DNA from: Tetracentron sinense
Taxonomy: Eukaryota; Streptophyta; Magnoliopsida; Trochodendrales; Trochodendraceae
Assembly: GCA_015143295.1 (NCBI GenBank)
Contig: CM026566.1
Span: forward strand, 5,505,072 to 5,569,071
Reading direction: 5' to 3'
Length of the DNA stretch: 64,000 bases
This document shows, piece by piece, positions 22,890 through 35,031 of this stretch (its first letter is position 1; each line of letters begins with the position of its first letter). The notes below the pieces were generated by a model, which was not told the DNA's origin, did not search any database, and worked only from the letters and a program-made list of their open reading frames with translations. A program made the translations under genes and the position numbers.

Positions 22890-24537
22890 TGTTGAGGGTA
22901 TTTTAATCTTTGAAGAAATGGGGTTTACTGCAACCTCAATCTAGCCTAAATCTGATATCCAGACCGTTCTAAATTGAGTTATTTTTGGAAGAAATGATTC
23001 AGAGAACACAAGAAAGAAAAAGGGGAAAAAAGAAGGAAAATGATTCAGAGGGAGAGAAGAAAGAACGATGAAGAAAAGTAGTGACAGAATGTTTTTTCTT
23101 GATGAATCCTTTACTTTCTCTCTCTGTAAATTCTTTTAAAAAAATCTGGTTGTTCTTGGAAAATCTTCTGGGAACTGAAGGAAAGTCTCCCTCTTATCAA
23201 GGAAGGGTCACCTCTATTTATAGGTGATTATCAAAATTGTAACCAACTTGTACAACTGTCATAACCGTTTTTGTAACCGACTTTTAGAGAGAAAATATTG
23301 GATTCCATCAAGATAAAGGCGTTTTGTCACCATACCTCCTTTAAGCTTTTATGACCAAAGCTTTCAGATATTTTCTTCAAAGGTTAAAAGCGGTATTCAT
23401 AATATCCATCTTTTAACAAATTCTATCTAAGCCCTCCAAACCACAACTCATCATCCTCCCCCAAAAGCAATTGGTAACTACATCGTGAAGGCGGGTCATA
23501 CGCTTTCATGGTGTACTGTCCTGCTGAGGTAATATATTAGTGTTCAGACAGCAACACTCCTCTAGAGTAATAATCATGATAATATTAATAATAACGATGA
23601 TGATAATCATCTAATAATCATCTCAAGTCCAATAGGGAAATCATAGGTGTTGGACGAGGACACCCTTCCTGTAACTCAGGTCCAATAGGGAAATCATAGG
23701 TGTTGGACGAGGACACCCTTCCCGTAGCTCAGGTCCAATAGGGAAATCATAGGTGTTGGACGAGGACACCCTTCCCGTAGCTCAGGTCCAATAGGGAAAT
23801 CATAGGTGTTGGACGAGGACACCCTTCCCGTCAGGCCTTAAGAGAAACTGAGGAAAAATCCATCCTCAATGCTTTCTCCCTGACTGTCAGCCCAGGAAGT
23901 AATCCATGCTTCACTGGAATAGGTAATGAGGGGAAACAGCCACACTCATTCCCACGGGGGAGGTACCAATCCATACCGTTCACCCCTGACAAAACAAATC
24001 TCCTTTCTGGCAGAAGTCCTCAGAAAGGCATACAAGGAGGGTACAAATCTATACCACACCCATCATCATGAGAAAGGCGTTGTAAACCAGAGCGAGGCAC
24101 TGAAGTCATATAGAATATCCGAAGGCGTTGAAGTCTGAATCAACATCAAAGGCGTTAGAGCTTGAAACAATATCCAAAGGCGTTAGAGCCTGAAACAATA
24201 TCCAAAAAGCGTTAAGACTTGAATCTGTGTCAATAGCGTGAAAGGCGCAATAGTTTCATCTTTCATTAGTGACATAAGGGTAAAATTGTCATTAATGAGC
24301 AAAAAATCCTTTGTATGAACTAAAAACATAAGAGCTTAAAATCATTGATCATTAATGACTAGAATCATTTTTATCAGATAAACATGGAATTCTGTTAACC
24401 AATTCCCAAAAGGATTTTAGTATGTGTAATATGCTAGAACGTCCTTTGAGCCACGTGTCATTATTTTATTGAATTATGAACAACGTCCTTAAATTCAAAA
24501 TTTCACAAATCAAACTTTTCAATAACCATCATCAACA
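22890..24537 (-). repeat. 5' LTR of the Tat element (1648 bp)
   Basis: Same limits as the left LTR but four rather than five 53-bp units (23626-23833). This is the transcribing LTR for pol: a minus-strand TATAAATA lies at 23215-23222. An open stretch at 23926-24138 recurs identically in the other LTR (13233-13445) and is not a gene. Confidence 0.95.
23215..23222 (-). promoter_or_regulatory. TATA box of the Tat 5' LTR
   Basis: The minus strand reads TATAAATAGAGG, about 340 bp before the primer site, at the expected U3/R border. Confidence 0.6.
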
Positions 24538-24815
24538 ACGGGGGATTCAAAATCAAGGGAACAACACAGTCTTGCATGAGGCTCTACGATACCGTCACGC
24601 AAATGTGGCAAAGGTGTTGACCGAGAAGGCCCCTGAATTATGGTGTGTTGTTAATAAGGCTGGTGAATCCCCACTTTATCTGGCCGCAAAAGGAGGCCTT
24701 AGAGAAATTGTCGGTCAAGTACTCTTAGAATCTTCTCACCGATATGCTCACGGCGGGCCAAACGGTTTGACGGCATTACACGCCACAGTCATTTGGGGCC
24801 GCTATTACTCTTATG
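24538..24815 (+). pseudogene. ankyrin-PGG gene, first coding exon, 3' half
   Basis: Starts with the second ACGGG copy (24538-24542) and continues the frame broken at 12143. It encodes ankyrin units with GNNTVLHEALRYRHANVAKV, GESPLYLAAKGGLREIV and GLTALHATVIWG. The donor is TTATG/GTAATT at 24816 (phase 1), followed by a 232-bp intron. Confidence 0.85.
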
Positions 24816-25047
24816 GTAATTAGCACACATTTTTATCATTCTTAATTTGGACTACCCATTTCCTATTCATAAATGAGAAGAATCTTCCCATCAGCCATGT
24901 GGAAGAGTTCATTTTCTGATCCATTCATATTTGAAATAAGATCAAGAAATTGCAGGGGGTAGATTAGTAAATAAATATTTCTAACGCTCTCTCAATTTAA
25001 CAAAAATTGGTCTGTCTCTGTTTTTAACTCTCTTATATGCATGACAG

Positions 25048-25583
25048 ATATTACAAAATTACTAGTGGAAAAAAAGACAGAACTCATCAAAGAACAGGAT
25101 ATCTATGGGAGGACTGTTCTTCAATATGTTGCATCCTATGATAAGTATAAATGTGTTGAAGTGGCCAAACTATTATTAGAGAAAGACAGCTCAGTAGCCT
25201 ACATCCAAGACAAGGATGGCAGATCACCTCTTCACTTTGCTGCGGGTAAAGGCTCTCAAGACGTAACTAGAGAAATCATTGGAAGGTACCCAGATGCTGT
25301 TGACTTGGTTGACAATAGAGGTCAGAATGCTTTTCATGTTTGCATCGGGAAGGGCCCTGAAGAGATGCTCGATTGTCTTATGAGGAAGGTTAGGGATGAT
25401 GAGGTCTTAAACCAGCAGGACAATGATGGAAACACCCCTTTGCATCTGGCCGTTAAGAGAGGCAATCCTAAACTGGTGAAATCTATGTTAACGAAGAAGG
25501 GCAGAGTGGACACTGATACCATGAATAAGGACAACTTCACACCCCTCGACTTGGCTATTCGGAGAGATCATGCATCAAAACAG
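25048..25583 (+). pseudogene. ankyrin-PGG gene, middle exon
   Basis: Acceptor GCATGACAG ends at 25047. The exon encodes four further ankyrin units (YGRTVLQYVASY, GRSPLHFAAGKGS, GQNAFHVCIGKG, GNTPLHLAVKRGNPKLV) and part of a fifth (NFTPLDLAIRRD). Donor AAACAG/GTACTA at 25584, phase 0. The exon is intact. Confidence 0.88.
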
Positions 25584-26090
25584 GTACTATTTTCATGCAT
25601 CAAAAGATTACCCCCCCTTACCTTCCAAACTTTAAAAAAAAAAAAAAAATCACTTCTTTTAATGTAAAAAATGGGTGGAAATTTTGTAATTACGAAGAAA
25701 TGTCTCTTTACAAAACTACTACTTTCTCTATTCATAATTACAAAATTACCACAATCTCTAGTGGTAAAATAATCTCTTTAGAAAGTGCACTCCATTTATA
25801 ATTATAAAATTGCAACAATCTATCCATTAAAAAGGAGTTCAAAGCTCTGCAAAAGGAGTTCAAAGCTCCGCCTGGTACAATTTTTTTTTTGTTGCGTAAT
25901 TGTCTTATACATCTGTGTTTTGCCAACACTCTATTCAATTAGAGAGTGCTTTAAATAAAAGTATAAGCTACTATTATCCCACTTGTTTTTGCCCTTTAGG
26001 GGGAGTGCAAGACTCTCCTTCAAATGCACTCTCGCACTCCTTTATGGGGAAGAGCAAATTAACCCTTGGTTAAATTTTTTAAATTATATT

Positions 26091-26175
26091 TTCTAAAAAG
26101 AAAGGGTAGATGGGTGAACTCTAGGGGTTAGTGAACCTTAATCACAGTTAAAGGGAGTTTAAATGGGGACACGTG
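26091..26175. repeat. single arm of the ACACGTG foldback family
   Basis: GGGTGAACTCTAGGGGTTAG, then CACAGTTAAAGGGAG and GGGGACACGTG. It resembles one arm of the foldback at 29785-30176, but no partner arm is nearby. Confidence 0.4.
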
Positions 26176-26318
26176 ATATGAAAAAGAGACCCAAGATGCC
26201 CTTCATTGCCTCACCTACCCAGGAGGTGAATGTTTTCCTTTGGGGAAATGAGGATAGTGCTTTATGAAACTGAAATTAGAAAAAGGACTTTTCTATTTAT
26301 TTAGTAAGCCTAAAAACA

Positions 26319-26395
26319 TTTTTTTTTGGTGAGAGACGCTTTGTAGGCAGCAACCCCGGTTAGTAGATTAGTATCTGTTCTAAGTCATGGGAGCC
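26319..26395 (-). repeat. SINE 3'-end fragment
   Basis: Begins (plus strand) with a 10-base T run. Its reverse complement contains CTAACCGGGGTTGC, like the 3' parts of the SINEs at 37230-37387 and 37617-37792. The tRNA-like head is missing. Confidence 0.6.
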
Positions 26396-26821
26396 TACAT
26401 CACTACATCAATTTATGGAAATTACTCATGCTGAGTCGGATCAAAGATCTAAATCCTACAACTTTAGTGAAATTTTGGAAGTTTATTCGAGAAAATTTTA
26501 TTATTGAAATATATCTATAAACTATTCTCTAGAAATCTTCCAATATGTTGAAATAAATTAATTTTTAATTTTTTCTTTTTTACTAATATTTTGCTAATAT
26601 ATCAAGAGTCTTCATTCTTAATAAATAGATTTTTATAGTTTTAATAAGTTACTTAGATAGTTCTTCTAGTTTACATAAGTTACCAGAAGAGGGTTTTTTA
26701 ATATATCAACAGTCCAAATTCCTAAAAGTTAGTTTTTTTTTAGTTTAAATGTATTACTTAAATAGCTTTTCTAAATTTTCTAGTTCAACAAGGTTTTCAG
26801 ATGACACACCTAGGAATAGCT

Positions 26822-29001
26822 TGTTAGACATGATGCCTAGAAAAGTCATTAAGATGGTAAGATTCTTATTAATTAGATTAATAGAGACATCTTCTTTATC
26901 TATTGTGTATTCATTATGGGTAATTGACCATGATCATTAGATGATTTATACGATATGAGATATCGATAAAGGTCCAAAAGATATATTATAGGGAAGCTAT
27001 GTGATGGGACTATCACAGGCAGATATAATTTTCCAGTTTCTTAAATCTTATATAGTCACAGCTATGGGTGAAGCTGGGCACTTCACTTATATGGTTGTCA
27101 CAATGCTATAATGTTCTCAATGGTTGAGATGTAGTTTTATCTCAAACTAGTTTAGTGGAGACTATACATCAGCATATGGGTACTTAAATGTAAATTGACT
27201 AATTGCATGCAATGAGAGACCTCTTGCATAAACATACGATCAGATAGTTGGTCTCTCATTCACATTGAACAGTTTCAATGATCTTTAGATCTGATAAGTT
27301 CATTTATAACTGAGCAGCAATCTGATTGTTTTAATTCCACCAAAGTACTCTCTACCTTAGGGACTACGATACAGTGACAGTTGGATAGTCAGAAAGTTGT
27401 TCGAGTCATGATGAATTTCAAACAAGAAATCCATACTTATTAAATTGAGAGATTATCCAAGTTCCGGGTAAGATAGTCAATTAAGCTTAAATCATGTGCA
27501 GGTGATTTTGAAATCAAACAAGTTTGAAATATATTTTATTTAAAATATATTATACATAATAAAATATTTTCTCAAAATCTTTTACATGAGAAAAAGTTTC
27601 TCGTGGATTAATCAAATGTCTTGGAAACCCAGATAATGTGCAATGGGCTATAAGTTAGATAGTATAAATAATCTTGAAAGCCCATTAGGGATAATGTTAT
27701 TGGATGATCAATTAAATTAAAAAGTTCATGTGGTGGATCCTTAATGGTTAATGTTTTTACACCGGCATTCAATTGAAATATGGATATCTCACGTCACTTG
27801 CAATTCCAATGTCATTCCTATTTAGCGTCAATGGGATAACATTAGGTAAGCCAGAGTTAGAATATCCTAGAGCAATCTGTGGAGATGCTCACAAAAGAAA
27901 TGCAAGCTCAATAATAGATTAAATGTTAATCTATTATTTAAGTGATTAAATGTTAATCATTAATAAAATAGATTAAAATTTAATCTATGGTTTAGATTAA
28001 AAGTTAATCTAAATTGAAGGATATTAATAATGATTATTTAATTAACATGAAATAAGGGGAAATGGGTTTGACGCGTATCCATTAAACCAATAAAGTATGG
28101 ACCTTAAAAGTGGGCCCAAGCCCATGGAATAAATCCCTAGGGTGGGGCGGCCACTTAGGCTTTCTTAATTGGATTAGGATTTGCTTAGTTGAATAATTAT
28201 TGTATAATAACTCCTTATTTTACGGGATTAGATTCCAATACTTGGAATGCAAGAAAGAAGGAGATGTAATTAGAAGCTTGTCAAAACTTGGAGGCCAAGC
28301 TCCCCAAGGGCTCACGGCCCCCTATAGCTCACGCCCACCCCTTTTAGGGGTTTCCTAATTTAATTAGAATCCTAATTGTTAGGAGTTTGTTGGGATTCCT
28401 AGAATCTAGGAATTAGTTACACCCCTTTAATTATGGACTCCTTTTAGGAAAAGGAAACCTAAATTAAAAAGTTTGTTTTAATTAATGATAAGATTGATCA
28501 TTATTTAGTAACTCTCTTTAAGGATGTTTTCTAATTGGATTAGGATTTGGAAAATTTTTTAATCTATAAATACCCAACATCCTAAACCGTAGGAGAATAA
28601 TGATTCATTATTCTCTCTCTCCAAAAAACGTGAGCTAAGGGAGGTTTCTCTCCCCCTCCAATTTCGTGAGCCCCCTAAGGGATTTTCCAAGTTTGCAGCT
28701 TAGGGTTTTGTGGGATAGAAAGTCTACTCCAACATTCTTCTTCTTCTCTTTGTTTCTTCAAGATCAAGTAAAGATTCAAAAGCTTCACGGGGATAGCGAA
28801 GAAAAAGGATCCAACCTTGAGTATTTCTTCGAGAAATCTCTACAAAGAGTTCTGACTGTTCGAGTTGGTTTTTGCTTCATCGGTGAACATTATTCACCGA
28901 GGTAATTCTCTAAACATGTAGTTAGTATTATTTGCTTTCAATGGTGTAAAGATCCTCAGAATCTAGTTTTCCGTATAAATTTTTTATCTGGATTCCTTTC
29001 A
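26822..29001 (+). repeat. 5' LTR of the copia element (2180 bp)
   Basis: Starts TGTTAGACATGATG and ends ATTCCTTTCA two bases before the primer site. It matches 35032-37229 over its length with scattered substitutions. TATAAATACCC near 28565 is the likely promoter. Confidence 0.92.
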
Positions 29002-29003
29002 AG

Positions 29004-29021
29004 TGGTATCAGAGCTCATGG
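29004..29021 (+). other. primer binding site of the copia element
   Basis: TGGTATCAGAGCTCATGG, matching the initiator-methionine tRNA 3' end used by many plant copia elements. Confidence 0.9.
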
Positions 29022-31046
29022 TTAAGGAGTATTTTTTGTTTATTTTAAAGGATTGTTAAATGGATAAATTAATTTATGAGATGAATTTAATTTAATTTAT
29101 TTATTAATGCTCTAGTTTTATTTTTTATTTGTTCATGAGATGAATAAATAAATAATTTTTTTTATTAATTATCGAATAAGATTCGATACTGATAATAATT
29201 AAATAATTTTAAAAAAAAACTAGTATTATATGAGATAAAATTAATTTCAAAATAAATGGTTTATTTTGAAATTCTTTTTAAATGATTTGATCATTTAATA
29301 TATATTTATTAATTGTTTAAAACAATTAATGAAGGCTTTTTCTTATAAATAGAATTTATTCAAAAAATTTTAAAACCCTATTTTATGATGAGATCATATT
29401 TAGGATTTTCGGTTCTCTTAATTTTTTATTTAATCTTGGATAGTAGTAGAACCAATCTTTATGGAAGGATCTCGCATTCAAGAAAAGAATAAAATATTGT
29501 AGAGATTTAAGAAATTCCTATCTTATATTTTAAAAATAATTTTATGAAAATTGTTTGTTGGAAAATATAATTGTTTTATTTTCCGGGGTTTGATCTATTT
29601 GAGATATAGATTTTATCAAGCAAATTGATAATTGTTATTAATTTTTAAATCTTTTAAAATATCAAAATATTACTCCATCACCATGTTGCATCTAATTGTA
29701 TGAGACTACAGTTATGGGTCAAATATATTCTCTGATAAATTGTTTATCATGCATTCATATTAGAGGATAATATGTAATAGATTTTTGACAAAGGAGCCAA
29801 ATCATCTCTGGTGATAACTGGATTTGACAAATCCGGTTATCACCCCTAGAGGTCACCACATGTCTCCTTTGACACCCCTTAACCGTGGGTCAAGTTCACC
29901 CACTCCTAGGGTTCACCCACCTATATTTTGGTTTTTTTTAAAAAATATTAATTCTTTTTTTAAAATTAAAAAATTGTTTTTAATATTTAAAAAACTCTAA
30001 AAACAGTTTTTTAATTTTAAAAAAAGAATTAATATTTAAAAAAAAACCAAAAATGGGTGGGTGAACCTTACCCACGGTTAAGGGATGTCAAAGGAGACAC
30101 GTGGCGACCTCTAGGACTGATAACCGGATTTACCAAATCCGGTTATCACCGTAGACGATTTGACTCTTTGACAAATTTGTAAAGGGCAGATTCATTCGGT
30201 TTCCCTGAAGAGGGCGAATAGAAATCTGGTTTCCCTAATACCATTTAATTTTCATATCATGCATTGGTGGAGATGCTGCGAAGGAGGATTCTGCGATGAT
30301 GATCTTGATAAGATGATAAAGGAAGGGATCGCGAAGGAGTTTGCTAGTTGCCTTTATTCTTATCCATTCTCTTGCATCAATGTTTATTGACCCATTGCGA
30401 TTAATCTCATATGATGTTTATTATTGTTTAATTATCATGAGATGATACTTATTTATTTTATCATGAGATGATATCTGTTATTTATGTTTAACTATTCTGT
30501 TGAAATAATTACCCATTGATATATCATGTATATATAAAACTGGGGACAAGTCCTTAAGTATTATGATCTTCTACCATACACTATGTGATCTTATAGTGGA
30601 GAGTGTGAGTAAGTTGACAGGCCAATGTCGGGCCCAATCCCTCTCACCTATGTGAAAACATGATGAAAACTTCATAAGCAAATAGTGGAAGCAATAACGC
30701 CAAAGCGTGAGCTTTCGCTAGATGTTTATTAGGTTCATGGTAGGTGGACACATGAATAAGAGATGTCATACAATAACGCCAAAGCGTGAGTATAACAATC
30801 CTTATAGATCAGATAGTTTATTGAATGCTCCGAGATTGACAAGATGAGATTTTTGAAAATAGAGAAGATAGTCTCTATCTGCCTATTCAAGGCAATGTCA
30901 TATTGCGCCCAAAGGTGGGATTACATTAAGTCAGTGTCTAGGTATTCGATGCCAATTGATACTTCCTAAATTAGCAATACTATTAAAAACAGATCCATAA
31001 TCTAATAGTAAATAATGAATTCAATAGATCCCTAGTACTATCTTAT
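29022..31046 (+). other. copia leader region, AT-rich
   Basis: No gene apart from a nested foldback MITE. ATAACGCCAAAGCGTGAG occurs twice (about 30694 and 30775). Such long leaders are common in large copia elements. Confidence 0.6.
29785..30176. mobile_element. foldback MITE nested in the copia leader
   Basis: Near-palindrome of about 390 bp. The left arm TGGTGATAACTGGATTTGAC and right arm ACCGGATTTACCAAATCCGG pair, as do CACCCCTTAACCGTGGG and CCCACGGTTAAGGGATG. The arms meet in an A/T-rich centre near 29985. Each arm also holds its own small hairpin around AAATCCGGTTATCACC. No coding capacity. Confidence 0.8.
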
Positions 31047-32217
31047 TTGTCATTTGATGAGAACATGACAAGCCTACACCCATTAAATGAAATTATTTGT
31101 GATGAAAAGTTAGTTGGAACTAACTATGTTGATTGGAAAAGAAAGATTAGAATAGTATATGTCAGGGATAACCTTGACCTATGTCTTAAAACACATAAAT
31201 CTGAAATTTTTAACGATGCATCAACGGCCCAAAAGGCTGAGTTAGAGTAATGGGAGAGGTCCAATTAGATGACCAAGTGTTACATACTGGCTTCGATGTC
31301 TAACATTTTGCAAAGCCAGCATGAATACATGAATAAAGCTTCTATCATCTTGCAAAACCTGCATGAGATGTTTGGTGAGCAAAATAGGTCAGCTCGACAA
31401 GTAAAGTTGAAAACCCTTGTTAAACACCAAAATGGTTGAGAAAACTTCAGTCAGAGAGCACATCATAAAGATGATGGGCTTATTGAATGAGCTTCAAATT
31501 CTTGGTGGAGAGATGGATGACATCACTTCGGTTGACATTGTTCTGCAGTCACTCCCTTCGTTCTTCAATGCGTTCGTGTTAAATTATAACATGAACAAGA
31601 GTGAAATGTCACTAAGTGAGTTTATGAACTCACTTGTGGTTGCAGAAGATTTGATCAAAAAGTCAACAAAGGGTGAAACTTTAATTGACGATAAACCTGA
31701 TACATCCAATCGATCTAAAAAGTTTAGAAAGAAGAACAAGGGTAAAGGTAGGTTTAATGACATTAAGGGTAAGGCAAGAGTTGCCAAAGGTTCTTCAGGA
31801 GATGCTGGCAAGGAAAACGAAGGCAAGGAAAAGTGTTTCCACTGTGGTAAAATAGGCCACTGGAAGAGGAATTGTAGGACTTACCTCACAACTCTTAAGA
31901 AGAGTGGTGTCAATACTCAAGGTATGAAATGTTTTGAAGTATTAATTAATGTTAAGTCAAACATTCTGGATGATCCTCCTAACTTATGGTGCGTGGATTT
32001 TGGATCCACTGTACATGTTTACAATTGTTTGCAGGGGTTCAAGGAAATCAGAAAGCCGACCAGACATGAGCAGAAGCTTAATGCTGGCTCGGGTGCAAAT
32101 GTTGCAGTAAAGTCAATAGGCGTATTTACTCTTTATTTACCTTATGGAAAGACATTAATTTTAGAAAATTGTTTCTATATGCCTAGTGCACACAGAAATT
32201 TGATTTCAGAAATCTAG
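31047..32217 (+). pseudogene. copia gag and protease region
   Basis: Open pieces at 31047-31250 and 31417-32217 are broken by a stop and a frameshift around 31250-31417. The first has LVGTNYVDWKRKIRIVY, the usual gag entry. The second has a CCHC zinc knuckle CFHCGKIGHWKRNC and the protease entry LWCVDFGSTVHVYN, where the family has D-S-G-S/A; here Phe replaces the Ser after the catalytic Asp. Confidence 0.88.
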
Positions 32218-32377
32218 ACTTTTACTTTGTGGATTTTCTATCATTTTTAATTCAATAATTGAAATTAAGAAAGATGGAATGGTCTTAATTACTGGTAATC
32301 TTATTAATGGTCTTTATTTAATATTTCCTTTGGTAAATAATGAATTTCTGTAAAGTGACAATGCCTCATCATATAGA

Positions 32378-33058
32378 ATGTCTGGAATGAAGAGACATTG
32401 TATAAAGTCTACTTATCTTTGGCATAAGAGACTTGGTCACATTAATCTTGATAGGATCAAGAGATTGGTAAAAGATGGTCCCCTTGAATTCCTCAAGGTA
32501 GAACCACTCCCTACTTGCGAATCTCGTCTCGAAAGGAAGATGACCAAAAAGCCTTACCCTAAAAAGGTAGGAAGAGCTTAAGAAAAGTTGAGACTCATAC
32601 ATAGTGATGTATGTGGTCCATTTAACATTGTTGCATGAAGGCAATACCAGTATTTTGTCATATTTACCTATGACTATTCTAGATATGGATATATCTATTT
32701 AATGAAACACAAATCTGACACTTTTGAAAAGTTTAAAGAATTCAGATTGGAAGTTATGAATCAAACAGAAAAATCCATAAAGACACTTCGATCAGATCGA
32801 GATGGTGAATACCTCACCAACGATTTTATAGATTTCTTAAGGGATAATGAGATTATCTCACAATGGTCAAGTCCTGCCTCACCTCAACAAAATGGTGATT
32901 CTGAAAGAAGAAACCGAACTTTATTAGATATGGTTCGATCTATGATGAGCCATGTCGATGTACCATTATATCTTTGGGGGTATGCTTTACAAACTGTCAT
33001 TTATATTCTGAACCAGGTTCCTTCTAAGTCTATACCGGTTATACCCTATGAATTATGA
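32378..33058 (+). pseudogene. copia integrase region
   Basis: The GAG-pre-integrase segment (YLWHKRLGHINLDRIKRLV, then CESRLERKMTK where a CxxC is usual) and the core ([35 protein letters not shown]) are in separate open pieces, with a stop at about 32580 and another between 32635 and 32700. The RNYHR-like C-terminal part follows in decayed form. Confidence 0.88.
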
Positions 33059-33250
33059 ACTGGGCGAAAACCTAGTTTACAACATCTAAGGCTCTGGGGT
33101 TGTCCTGCGCATGTTCACAAACTCGAACCCACCAAGTTGGAATCTAAAATAAGAAAATGAAACTTTGTAGGGTATCCAAAGGAAACTAAGGATTTCTATT
33201 TCTTTTCCAAGACAAACCAAATAATAGTTGTTAGGAATCATGCCACCTTC

Positions 33251-34325
33251 TTGGAGGAAGAAATGGATCTTCTTAAAAAGGTTGAATTTTATGAGATGAA
33301 AGACAACACAGCTAGTATTGAAAATGAACTTAATCCTTCCACTATTGATTATTCTAATTTTGTTCCACTAAGAAGGTCTGAAAGAGTTTTTAAACCATCA
33401 AATAGACTTCGGTATTATATTAATGAGTTTTATCTAGTTACCCCTAATGATGAGGATATGGATCCTAATACTTATCAGGAAGCTACATTAGATATAGATG
33501 CATCTCATTAGAATAAAGCCATAAATGCTTAAATAGATTTCATGTATGACAATGGCGTCTGGACTTTAGTAGATCCACCAGATGGTATAAGGCCAATTGG
33601 ATGTAAATGGATTTACAAAAGGAAGAAGGGTGTCAATGGTGAGATGGAAGGCTATAAAGCAAGACTTGTTGCAAAATGTTACACTCAAATTTAAGGAGTT
33701 GATTATGAGGATATCTTTTCACCTGTAGCTATGCTCAAATCTATCAGGATATTACTGGCTATGAGATATGGCAAATGGATGTCAAAACTGTGTTCCTCAA
33801 TGGAATATTAGATGAAGACATTTATATGAAACAACCTCAGGGCTTCATTGCTCCTAACCAGGAGAACATGGTATGCAAGTTCAACAAGTCGATATATGGT
33901 TTGAAACAAGCTTCTAGAAGCTGGAACCAAAAATTTGATCTTTCGATCAAAGAATTTGGATTCCAAAAGAATTTAGAGAAATCTTGAATATACAAGAAGG
34001 ACAGTAGGAGAGCAGTAGTATATCTTATTCTTTATATAGATGACATCCTACTCATTGGGAATGATGTAGAGAGTTGTCATTAGTCAAGATTTGGTTTTCT
34101 CAGCATTTCTCAATGAAAGATTTAGGAGAGGCATCCTATATTCTCATAATAAAGATTCTGAGAGATAGAAAAAGCCGAATGTTGGGATTGAGCCAAACTT
34201 CCTACATAGACAAGATTTTGTCTAGGTACAGTATGAGCGATTGTAAGACAACTCTCATTCCTTTTAGACATGGTGGTACTTTGTCTAAAAAGATGGCCCC
34301 TACATCAGCTGATGAGATCGAGTAG
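33251..34325 (+). pseudogene. copia reverse transcriptase region
   Basis: Fragments contain RRSERVFKPSNRL, WMDVKTVFLNGILDEDIYM-like residues, KSIYGLKQASRSWNQKFD, and the catalytic LYIDDILLIGND near 34030. Stops near 33511, 33690 and 33987 and frameshifts break it. Confidence 0.88.
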
Positions 34326-34372
34326 ATGAAGAGGTACACTTATGCTTCAGCAGTTGGGAGCCTCATGTAACT

Positions 34373-35011
34373 ATGCTATGTACTAGACCGGATATCTGTC
34401 ATGTAGTGGGAGTTGTTAGTCGATTCCAAAGCAATCTAGGTGTTAATCATTGGATTACTATGAAGCACATCATGAAGTACCTGAAAAGGACTAGGGATTA
34501 TGTGCTTACTTTTCCATCAGAAGATCTAGTTGGATTGGGTTATATTGATTCCAATTTCCAATCTGATCTGGACAATAAAGCTTCCACATCTGGGTATGTG
34601 TTTACACTGGGTGGTGCTACTGTCAGCTGGCACAACATAAAGCAGAAGAGTATTGCAGACTCCACCATAGAAGCGGACTATATTGCAACTTCTGAAGTAG
34701 CAAAAGAAGCAGTCTGGTTCAGAAGGTTTTTGCAAGAGCTAGGAAATTTTCATTCGGCACTTGAACCTATTACTCTCTTTTGTGATAGTAATGGTGCAGT
34801 AGCTCATAGCAAATAGCCTAGGTACCACAAGAAGATGCAACATGTGGAGCGAAGTATCATCTCATTCATAAGATCATTGAGAGACAAGATGTTATTGTTA
34901 CAAAGATTAGGTCTAAACATAATGTTGCTGACCCAATGACTAAAGCTTTATCAGATAAAGTATTTGTAACACAATTAGATAATATGAGATTGAAATCTAT
35001 GTCACAGTGAC
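34373..35011 (+). pseudogene. copia RNase H region
   Basis: Contains TRPDICHVVGVVSRFQSN, GYIDSNFQSDLDNKASTSGY, STIEADYIATSEVAKEAVWF and CDSNGAVA, then the decayed tail ending TKALSDKVF and RLKSMSQ. Stops at about 34816 and after. Confidence 0.87.
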
Positions 35012-35015
35012 TTTT

Positions 35016-35031
35016 AGGAAAAGTGGGAGAT
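35016..35031 (+). other. polypurine tract of the copia element
   Basis: AGGAAAAGTGGGAGA directly before the 3' LTR. Confidence 0.75.

Larger units (their letters stand above)
12144..24537 (-). mobile_element. Tat-lineage Ty3/gypsy retrotransposon lacking gag and carrying an antisense PMD gene
   Basis: A 12,394-bp element with pol on the minus strand. It is bounded by LTRs 12144-13844 and 22890-24537 that look nearly identical by eye: about half a dozen substitutions outside the minisatellite plus one 53-bp repeat unit. They are flanked by the 5-bp duplication ACGGG. On the minus strand the order is LTR, primer site, protease, RT, RNase H, a second (archaeal-type) RNase H, integrase; then on the opposite strand a complete PMD gene; then the polypurine tract and LTR. 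The dual RNase H and the extra ORF beyond integrase are hallmarks of the Tat lineage. Gag is absent and pol has three in-frame stops, so this copy must have moved using proteins supplied in trans, or have decayed after insertion. Confidence 0.93.
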
